A DNA stretch of 64,000 nt from assembly GCA_016617855.1 (NCBI GenBank), contig JAECUM010004393.1, positions 1 to 64,000 of the forward strand, in the 5' to 3' direction. The DNA comes from Megalonaias nervosa (taxonomy: Eukaryota > Mollusca > Bivalvia > Unionida > Unionidae). Under the pieces are notes generated by a model, which was given only the letters and a program-made list of their open reading frames with translations, had not been told where the DNA came from and made no database searches. Positions 61,239 to 64,000 of the stretch are shown here, in pieces (position 1 is the first letter of the stretch; each line of letters opens with the position of its first letter). The translations under genes and the position numbers were made by a program.

Positions 61239-61284
61239 TTTATATGGTTCAAACGCGGACGCGATAGAAAACATCCCTACTCGG
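61239..61284 (-). promoter_or_regulatory. Cassette promoter P3
   Basis: Minus strand: GGGATGTTTTCTAT, CGCGTCCGCG (61254-61263), 7 nt, CATATAAA (61239-61246). The inverted repeat differs from P1 and P2 by paired changes that keep the symmetry. Confidence 0.78.
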
Positions 61285-61408
61285 TTTTAGTGTCGGAACG
61301 CTATGATAGCGAATGTCATGATGAGGGATAGAAAGAAGTCAAAGAGCATATATTCACAGTGTTTTTTGAAAACAAACGACAGACACATTTTTTCAAAACA
61401 CAACATTT

Positions 61409-61414
61409 TTTATT
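61409..61414 (-). terminator. Poly(A) signal of the capsid-protease block
   Basis: AATAAA on the minus strand, 54 nt after the protease stop, within short 'acttgtt' direct repeats. It is the only such signal found after any gene of the block. Confidence 0.65.
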
Positions 61415-61467
61415 CAAGTAACAAGTAACAAGTCATAACTCACAAGTAACAAGTAACATCAAACAAA

Positions 61468-62025
61468 TTATTTTTGACAAGGTTGACAACGTTGTGAAAT
61501 CATGTGAGATTTCCATTGATGGAAGTCATGAGGCCATTGATGTACACTACGTTTCCTAGCTAAAGACAAAAGATAACTATAATGGTCACAAAACCATCGA
61601 TCTATTTTCTCATCGTTTCTAGAAGAGTGACGATCAAAATAAGTCACTAAATGTTCTAAAGGATATCCAAGACTGCGTTGATGAAGAAAATATACACAAT
61701 ATTGTCCACACACCATGGAATCTGTGCCTTGTAATTTCACATTATTGTATCGTGTCGTCTGGGCATTTCTTCTCATAAAGTCAATGATATCGTCTTCCAA
61801 AGGGGGTAATCCATACGAATCAAAATATTCCACACAATTCTCTTGAGGGAAGTAGACGGCAACCCAGTGAGTGCCTGGAAGATGACTTTCGTCCGTGTTG
61901 ATGACATAAGCTTGATGGTCTTTAGGTTTGCGATGAGGTAGTTCATCTTTAGCGCACACGACAGGATTCCAAGAAGCAGTATACGAACTATTGTTCAAAA
62001 GGTAATAAAGTTCCCAGGTATCCAT
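61468..62025 (-). CDS. PRO: Polinton adenain-type cysteine protease
   Basis: 185 aa. Capsid maturation protease of the adenain (C5)/Ulp1-like fold. Visible landmarks: GTHWVAVYF with His53, CVEYFDSYG with Asp69 after the expected gap, LQGTDSMVCGQYC with Gln99 (oxyanion) and the nucleophile Cys106. Length is typical for Polinton and adenoviral enzymes (about 180-210). All catalytic residues are present, so it could be active. It is expected to cleave capsid-associated proteins during particle assembly. Last gene of the block, starting 25 bp after the stop of the preceding gene and followed by a poly(A) signal. Confidence 0.92.
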   Translation of the reverse strand: MDTWELYYLLNNSSYTASWNPVVCAKDELPHRKPKDHQAYVINTDESHLPGTHWVAVYFPQENCVEYFDSYGLPPLEDDIIDFMRRNAQTTRYNNVKLQGTDSMVCGQYCVYFLHQRSLGYPLEHLVTYFDRHSSRNDEKIDRWFCDHYSYLLSLARKRSVHQWPHDFHQWKSHMISQRCQPCQK

Positions 62026-62050
62026 GTTCTGTTGTGTTGTTTTTGTTTTT

Positions 62051-62557
62051 TCACAGGTAATGATAAGTCATCAATTCAATTCTGACTTTTTGTTTGAAAC
62101 GATCTGTCAAGTATCCGTTTCTTTGCCTTGTCTCCGCACTCTGGGCTAAGAGAGCTTCGATGCGATAGATCTCTAGAGTAGTCAGTGGAGGACAGGAATG
62201 ATCACGCAAGCCTTTATACCACTCATGCAACACGGTTTCTTCTGAGATGAGACTCCAAGCGTCGTCCAGATACTCGTCCAATTTTTCTTCTTGACTCATC
62301 ATCATACATTTATCGTGTTGAATTTGACTGGGATGATCGTTTTGACATCCGTAACAATCTTTCTTGGACAATTCCGTAATGGTATTCGCTAGGTGTTTAG
62401 CAAAACAGGACACTAAATGTTGTTCTTGTTCTGGCCATCTGGACTTGACGACTACCTCGTCCTCTTTGACTTCGTCTGGGGGTTCTGTTTTCACGCTATC
62501 CTCCCATTCCATGTCCAAAGATTCTCCATTGTTTAAAGAGGGATAGGAGTCTTCCAT
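62051..62557 (-). CDS. Small Polinton protein with Cys/His motif
   Basis: 168 aa. An acidic N-terminus (MEDSYPSLNNGESLDMEWED) leads into a central CYGCQNDHPSQIQHDKCMM, with the Cys and His spacing of a possible metal site (C-x2-C-x4-H-x5-H-x2-C). The C-terminal half is helical. I recall similar small proteins with a CYGC..HPSQ..H..C motif beside the capsid gene in invertebrate Polintons and adintoviruses, but no function. The start lies 5 bp after the capsid stop codon and its own stop 25 bp before the protease ATG, so it must share an mRNA or be reached by some unusual means. Confidence 0.82.
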   Translation of the reverse strand: MEDSYPSLNNGESLDMEWEDSVKTEPPDEVKEDEVVVKSRWPEQEQHLVSCFAKHLANTITELSKKDCYGCQNDHPSQIQHDKCMMMSQEEKLDEYLDDAWSLISEETVLHEWYKGLRDHSCPPLTTLEIYRIEALLAQSAETRQRNGYLTDRFKQKVRIELMTYHYL

Positions 62558-62562
62558 TGTGT

Positions 62563-63882
62563 CTAATAGTCTAGAATGACTTCTCTCAAACTGTTGATTT
62601 CTATGGTATTATCGAATTCAGCATACAGGATGACGTTGACCGTCTCAGTGAGAGCTTCTGCAAACTGAAGTTCCACACGCAGTTGACCGGATTTTATAGG
62701 GTGGAAATGTCCCTCGTCGCTGCCTTGGTCTGGAGTGAAATCAAAGGCCCACAAAGTGTAACCTCCGACATAATCTTCGTACGAAATACCGTGACTGGTG
62801 TTGGTTCCTAGTTGCCCCGTAGCTTCGTACAGGGACAAGTACGATCTCAAGTAATTCTTCTGGGCAAAGTTAGGTTCGAAGGGTCTGGTACACAAAGTCT
62901 TGCCATCGCGACTGACTTCAATTTTGGACACTCTGTAGTGCTTAAACTGGAAAGGATTTTGATCGTGGGCTCCGTTGAAGGCTGCATTACTGACGATACC
63001 AACGATTAAACGTTTGGGTAACTGTCCTTGGAACAGATGATCTTCGATCTTGGATCGGAGTCCAGTAGCAATGGTGAATGTTTTCACTTCGACACGTCGT
63101 ATCGGATATTTGGCGGTCGATCTGCTCAATGTTTGACTGATGTCGTTTCCCGCTTTAGGTAACACTTCTACACGTCGCACGTAAAGTCTGGCTTCTTGGA
63201 TGATGGTTTTGTACTCGTTGGCTTGAGCCATCAAATGGAAAGCGACACTGCTGCGATTGAGTCTCAGGCGAATATCCACTCCGTTCAGCAAATACTTCTC
63301 TTGCAACCACATGTCCAAATGCAAACGATCCATCAGTTCTAAACTACGACCTTGCAGGATTTTCCTTCGACGATCGTTAAAACCCACATTGTGAGGATCG
63401 TCAGCTGCTGTCAGGGCTCTGTCGTTAAACGTGTTGTCACCTGCGGTGTCAGGTTTCCATACCACGCAAGCATCCAGATGAGTGTTCTTGACCTCTTTTC
63501 CGTACGTCAAGAGATTTTCTAGGTACGCTCGGTAAGGGTAAGTATCCGTGCTACTGCTGATCAGTTTGTTATTCAAGTACAAATCCACTTCGCTGAACAA
63601 GGAATGCATGAAATTGTTGACGGGAGCTACTGCGGCATCGGCTCCCGGATTGGTGTTGTCGGTTTTGATCACTTTCAGCTTTAGATACAAGTAACTATTA
63701 TTCAGATCGATGTAATCTTCGGGCTGTCCTTTGATTTCAAACTCGATGGGAGCGGAATCCACCAAAGAGGAGACGGGATGAAATTCGACCCATTGGGATT
63801 CTTGCATCGTCATCATGGTGGGTGGCATGGCAAACAGATCCAGTTCCGACTTGGAACAAGCACAAGACTCTCGGTGCATCAT
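62563..63882 (-). CDS. MCP: Polinton major capsid protein
   Basis: 439 aa. Belongs to the invertebrate family annotated 'uncharacterized protein F54H12.2-like', which are Polinton/adintovirus capsid proteins with a double jelly-roll fold. Landmarks: YIDLNNSYLYLKLKV (about residues 55-70), HSLFSEVDLYLNNKLISS (about 92-109), YPYRAYLENLLTYGKE (about 115-130), an LNGVDIRLRLNRS strand pair (about 199) and a C-terminal GYTLWAFDFT with SGQLRVELQF. Starts MMHRES, 28 bp after the stop of the upstream gene; a second in-frame Met follows directly. Complete and uninterrupted. Expected to form hexon-like trimers if particles are made. Confidence 0.93.
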   Translation of the reverse strand: MMHRESCACSKSELDLFAMPPTMMTMQESQWVEFHPVSSLVDSAPIEFEIKGQPEDYIDLNNSYLYLKLKVIKTDNTNPGADAAVAPVNNFMHSLFSEVDLYLNNKLISSSTDTYPYRAYLENLLTYGKEVKNTHLDACVVWKPDTAGDNTFNDRALTAADDPHNVGFNDRRRKILQGRSLELMDRLHLDMWLQEKYLLNGVDIRLRLNRSSVAFHLMAQANEYKTIIQEARLYVRRVEVLPKAGNDISQTLSRSTAKYPIRRVEVKTFTIATGLRSKIEDHLFQGQLPKRLIVGIVSNAAFNGAHDQNPFQFKHYRVSKIEVSRDGKTLCTRPFEPNFAQKNYLRSYLSLYEATGQLGTNTSHGISYEDYVGGYTLWAFDFTPDQGSDEGHFHPIKSGQLRVELQFAEALTETVNVILYAEFDNTIEINSLREVILDY

Positions 63883-63910
63883 TTTCCTTTTTTTTAATAA
63901 TCAAAAACGT

Positions 63911-64000
63911 CTAACTCTCGGACGGTTTTTCTTTTCTTTGTCTTTCTAGCTCTAGGGGCGTGAAGTCCTCTGAAAGGGTGTTTTCGTCGTCTTTTTCTGC
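63911..64000 (-). CDS. C-terminal end of an unidentified Polinton protein (cut by window edge)
   Basis: The minus-strand frame from the window edge to TAG at 63911-63913 encodes 29 residues rich in Glu, Lys and Arg, with DFTPLELERQRKEK near the end. In many Polintons the minor capsid (penton-like) protein gene lies next to the MCP gene, but this short tail does not allow identification. It ends 28 bp before the MCP start. Confidence 0.6.
   Translation of the reverse strand, partial: AEKDDENTLSEDFTPLELERQRKEKPSES

Larger units (their letters stand above)
57865..64000 (-). mobile_element. Polinton/Maverick (adintovirus-like) element, partial
   Basis: Seven minus-strand genes with hardly any spare DNA in the structural block, GC-richer than the flanks. 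Major capsid protein and adenain-type protease are diagnostic of Polintons. The frames are open and the regulatory signals look intact, so this copy is young or was recently active. The DNA polymerase, integrase and packaging ATPase expected of a Polinton would lie to the right of the window. Genes here have no introns. Confidence 0.85.

Noticed and set aside
61193..61252. Upstream ATG for cassette gene 3
   Set aside because: It lies before the TATA box and thus outside the transcript.
63971..63990. A fourth histone-type stem-loop near the right edge (minus strand CCCTTTCAGAGG)
   Set aside because: The stem does not pair properly and the segment lies inside an open coding frame that continues to TAG at 63911.

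Overview
The window is animal nuclear DNA, AT-rich, intron-bearing and full of micro- and minisatellites and transposon relics. Two dispersed copies of a tRNA-headed SINE resembling the molluscan RUDI/META group, LINEs of types familiar from bivalves, Penelope-like elements, a SCAN-type-gag Gypsy element and a Polinton (Maverick) all point to a mollusc, most likely a marine bivalve. That assignment is an inference.

One host gene dominates. A FAM47E-like gene lies on the minus strand from 48135 down to 12467. I rebuilt ten coding exons by eye. All have GT/AG junctions with compatible phases, and together they give a 472-residue protein carrying the FAM47 hallmark blocks. Its introns hold most of the repeats: an LTR-like copy and inverted repeats (intron 1), a hAT-like MITE (intron 2), LINE debris (introns 3 and 4), minisatellites (intron 6), a near full-length but dead LINE inside a 38-bp minisatellite (intron 7) and a repeat-associated pseudogene (intron 9).

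Downstream of the gene (1-12.4 kb) are an LTR-like repeat, a 28-bp minisatellite, a 38-bp minisatellite hit by three insertions that each left a target-site duplication (LINE, LINE 3' fragment, SINE), and a ~29-bp minisatellite.

Upstream of the gene (48.5-57.9 kb) is a nested graveyard. One Penelope-like element on each strand is interrupted by LTR-retrotransposon sequence and SINEs. The plus-strand one resumes at about 57.55 kb and stops abruptly near 57.86 kb.

From about 57.86 kb to the right edge, base composition and gene density change to those of a Polinton/adintovirus-like element, all genes on the minus strand and apparently intact. One packed block encodes the end of an unidentified protein, a double-jelly-roll-type major capsid protein, a small Cys/His protein and an adenain-type protease, and ends in a poly(A) signal. 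Beyond it lie three single-gene cassettes of unknown function. Each has a near-identical TATA promoter with an inverted repeat at fixed spacing, and each ends in a sequence that looks like a metazoan replication-dependent histone mRNA 3' stem-loop followed by a purine-rich element. Two of the three proteins share an N-terminus and a leader palindrome and look like paralogs. These cassettes, with apparent histone-type RNA processing on a virus-like transposon, are the most unusual thing in the window.
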